Source: Okeania sp. SIO3I5 (GTDB taxonomy: Bacteria > Cyanobacteriota > Cyanobacteriia > Cyanobacteriales > Microcoleaceae). Taken from it: a DNA stretch of 47,991 nucleotides. The translations under genes were made by a program, and so were the position numbers. The stretch spans positions 1 through 47,991 of the forward strand of contig NZ_JAAHHT010000048.1 of NCBI RefSeq assembly GCF_010672085.1. Direction: 5' to 3'. The notes below the pieces were generated by a model. The model made no database searches and was not told the origin of the DNA. It was given only the letters and a program-made list of their open reading frames with translations. Below are positions 46,197 through 47,991 of this stretch, piece by piece (position 1 is the first letter of the stretch; each line of letters starts with the position of its first letter).

Positions 46197-46595
46197 TGTT
46201 ACGTTGTGATTTGATTTGACTCACTGTTTTGTAGAAGTTTTTGCACCTTGAAGACCCATAATCAGGACTTATCTATAACCACTATAACTATCATTAGACC
46301 TCTCCAAAAATGCCAATTTTAAGGGTGCGGTAAGGGTTTGAGAACCTTTTCTGGAGATGTTATTATAGTAAGGGTTAACGGCCATTATGTGCGTAAGTCC
46401 TAAAAATATCATTCAAGTACGTTGAACTGACAATTTTTTTTAATGGGACTTACACAACTTTTAAGCCAGAATTATAGTATAGTCCAAACTCTTAATCTGG
46501 CCAATTTGGCCATACCTCATCTCTTACATTGAAAACTTTATTGAAACATATCTGGAGTTAATATAATAAAAATATTTTCACAGAGGAATTAAATT
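46197..46595. other. Divergent intergenic region with nested elements
   Basis: Between the decarboxylase and alcohol dehydrogenase starts. An ACTTACGCA-family element (46263-46401) contains an inner GACCTCTCC-family element (46295-46363). Promoters probably lie on either side; AGAGGA precedes the dehydrogenase ATG. Confidence 0.6.
46263..46401. mobile_element. Nested MITE-like elements
   Basis: Outer ends are CAGGACTTA (46263) and TGCGTAAGTCCT (to 46401). The inner element starts TAGACCTCTCCA (46295-46306) and ends with a degenerate TGGAGATG (46352-46359). It is the inverted relative of the element at 47724-47794: both carry GGTTCTCAAACCCTTACC or its complement. Confidence 0.65.
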
Positions 46596-47618
46596 ATGTC
46601 CACGACTGAGACATTTACAGCTTACGCATCCCTAAAAGTAGGTGAAAAACTCCAACAATGGCAATATGAACCATTACCTTTAGGTACTAATGATATAGAA
46701 ATTCAAGTCACCCATAATGGCTTATGTCATACTGATATTCACATGAGAGATAATGACTGGGACGTGAGTAGTTTTCCTCTGGTTGCTGGTCATGAAGTAG
46801 TCGGAAATGTTACTCGAATAGGTCCAAATGTTACTTCTCTGAAAATTGGCGATCGCGTCGGTTTTGGTTGGATTCGTAATTCCTGCCGAGTCTGTGACGC
46901 TTGTTTACGAGGAGAAGAAAATGTCTGTCGTCAAGGCTATACAGGTTTAATTGTAGGAAATCATGGAGGTTTTGCTGACAAGTTACGCGCTTCTGCTGAT
47001 TTTGCCTACAAAATACCTGATGGTTTAGACTCTGCAAGTGCAGCACCATTACTTTGTGCTGGCATCACAGTTTATACTCCCCTACGCACCTATATTAAAT
47101 ATCCGGGGACAAAAGTAGGGGTAATAGGAATAGGAGGGTTAGGACATTTAGCTATTAAATTTGCCCGGGCGATGGGAGCAGAAGTTACTGCTTTTTCTAC
47201 TTCTCCTAATAAAGAAACGGAAGCAAAAGAATTTGGAGCGCACCATTTTTGTAATTGGAACAGTCAAGAAGAAATCACAGCAGCTAGTAGCAGTATAGAT
47301 TTACTTATTAGTGCTGTTTCATCAGAAGTTGATTGGGAGAAAGCCTTTAGTTTATTAGCAAAAAATGGCGTTTTCTGCTTAGTTGGGCTTCCTGTTTCGA
47401 TGTTAAATATACCTTTATTACCTTTAGTTTTCGATCAAAAAGCTGTTGTCGGTAGTGTAGTTGGTGGACGGCGTTTTATGAAAGAAATGTTGGAATTTGC
47501 AGCAATTCATCAGATTAAACCAATGATTGAAACTATGTCTATCTCTCAAATTAATGAAGCAATGGATAAGGTGTCAGCAAATAAGGCTCGTTACCGGATC
47601 GTTTTAACTTCTGAATAA
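46596..47618 (+). CDS. Zinc-dependent alcohol dehydrogenase
   Basis: A 340-residue medium-chain dehydrogenase that would oxidise alcohols or reduce aldehydes with NAD(P). Catalytic zinc ligands are expected at Cys44 (NGLCHTDIH), His66 and Glu67 (AGHEVVG) and a later Cys153-type residue in PLLCAGIT. Structural zinc Cys97, Cys100, Cys103 and Cys111 are all present. The Rossmann motif GIGGLGHLA lies near 176-184, and FSTSPNK after the next strand suggests NADP preference. Length is normal. AGAGGA lies upstream of ATG 46596. It is divergent from the decarboxylase; aldehydes from amine oxidation might be its substrate, but that is speculative. Confidence 0.93.
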   Translation: MSTTETFTAYASLKVGEKLQQWQYEPLPLGTNDIEIQVTHNGLCHTDIHMRDNDWDVSSFPLVAGHEVVGNVTRIGPNVTSLKIGDRVGFGWIRNSCRVCDACLRGEENVCRQGYTGLIVGNHGGFADKLRASADFAYKIPDGLDSASAAPLLCAGITVYTPLRTYIKYPGTKVGVIGIGGLGHLAIKFARAMGAEVTAFSTSPNKETEAKEFGAHHFCNWNSQEEITAASSSIDLLISAVSSEVDWEKAFSLLAKNGVFCLVGLPVSMLNIPLLPLVFDQKAVVGSVVGGRRFMKEMLEFAAIHQIKPMIETMSISQINEAMDKVSANKARYRIVLTSE

Positions 47619-47863
47619 ATTTAACAGCCTTCGACTGGAAATCAGGAGTCAGGAATCAGGATTCAGTATAATTTTTGGAGTCTGCGTTCCCGATAGCTGG
47701 CTCCTTCATGGAAGGCTTATCAATAGACCTCTCCAGAAAAGGTTCTCAAACCCTTACCCTGCCATTTCCAAATTGGCATTTTTGGAGAGGTCTAATGGGT
47801 ATTCTGGGAGAGTAAACGTATTTAATTATATAGAATCCGGGTAATTAGTTATCGTATTACTGA
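47619..47863. other. Intergenic region after the dehydrogenase
   Basis: AGGAGTCA/AGGATTC heptamers near 47642, a GACCTCTCC-family element (47724-47794), and a GTAAACGTATTTAATTA sequence (47813) also found near 6390. No gene is seen. Confidence 0.55.
47724..47794. mobile_element. MITE-like element, GACCTCTCC family
   Basis: Perfect 12-bp terminal inverted repeats TAGACCTCTCCA (47724-47735) and TGGAGAGGTCTA (47783-47794), flanked by AA/AT-type DNA. The interior matches the inner element at 46295 in inverse orientation. Length is 71 bp, with no coding capacity. Confidence 0.78.
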
Positions 47864-47991
47864 GGAGTTAGGAGTTAGGAGTTAGGAGTTAGGAGTTAGG
47901 AGTTAGGAGTTAGGAGTTAGGAGTTAGGAGTTAGGAGTTAGGAGTTAGGAGTTAGGAGTTAGGAGTTAGGAGTTAGGAGTTAGGAGTTAGG
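47864..47991 (+). repeat. GGAGTTA heptamer array, cut by the window end
   Basis: About 18 perfect, consecutive GGAGTTA units run to the last base. It is the longest and most uniform heptamer array in the window, so it is probably the most recent or most slippage-prone. Confidence 0.95.

Overview
The window looks like a chromosomal segment of a filamentous, probably marine, cyanobacterium with a repeat-rich, AT-rich genome. Three things suggest this. HIP1-type octamers (GCGATCGC and close variants) occur throughout. Many genes belong to families typical of cyanobacteria (4-Cys-prefix kinase, DUF3119, DUF3086, DUF1822, DUF928, CHAT-CHASE2, DUF1400 hydrolase, Uma2). The intergenic DNA is full of short tandem heptamers, palindromes and small elements with terminal inverted repeats. 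No rRNA or tRNA gene was recognised. All calls are by reading the sequence; no database search was run.

Layout. 1-3369: a tandem array that leads into a 4-Cys-prefix membrane Ser/Thr kinase. 4017-8783: an envelope-lipid block with a small membrane protein (minus strand), then MlaE permease, DUF3119, DUF3086 and PlsY acyltransferase. 9546-23760: a signalling/conflict-like block with DUF1822, a sigma-like regulator, a secreted or membrane-anchored TPR-CHAT caspase-like protease, DUF928, a CHAT-CHASE2 membrane sensor and an AAA-WD40 ATPase. 24942-31936: a YaeR-type glyoxalase-fold protein, a divergent perR/rubrerythrin peroxide-stress pair with a visible operator, a secreted DUF1400 alpha/beta hydrolase, a TspO-like membrane protein, a hypothetical gene, and a relic of another CHAT gene. 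32458-36097: galT, ddl, and a UPF0175 antitoxin-like gene preceded by a six-copy array. 36241-37002: an orphan CRISPR array on the minus strand with an intrinsic terminator. 37328-42548: a truncated gene, a Uma2 nuclease, a TPR membrane protein and its CHAT-bearing paralogue. 43833-47618: a tyrosine-decarboxylase-like PLP enzyme carrying two canonical EF-hands, and a zinc alcohol dehydrogenase. The window ends inside an (GGAGTTA)n array.

The most unusual signal recurs at four unrelated genes: the kinase, DUF3119, the sigma-like regulator and the UPF0175 frame. Immediately upstream of each lies a tandem array whose unit contains the intergenic region plus the gene's start codon and roughly its first 12-13 codons (the kinase copies may extend to about 20 degenerate codons). 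Each copy therefore carries a mini-ORF that begins like the real protein and soon stops. This could be a passive by-product of tandem duplication, or a leader/decoy-initiation arrangement that sets expression.

The second theme is caspase-like (CHAT) signalling. The window holds three intact CHAT genes with visible His/Cys dyads, one CHAT relic, a CHAT-free paralogue of the non-protease half of one of them, and sigma-like, AAA-WD40, DUF1822 and DUF928 genes next to the main block. Together they suggest a stress or cell-fate module, but no specific function can be proved from sequence alone.
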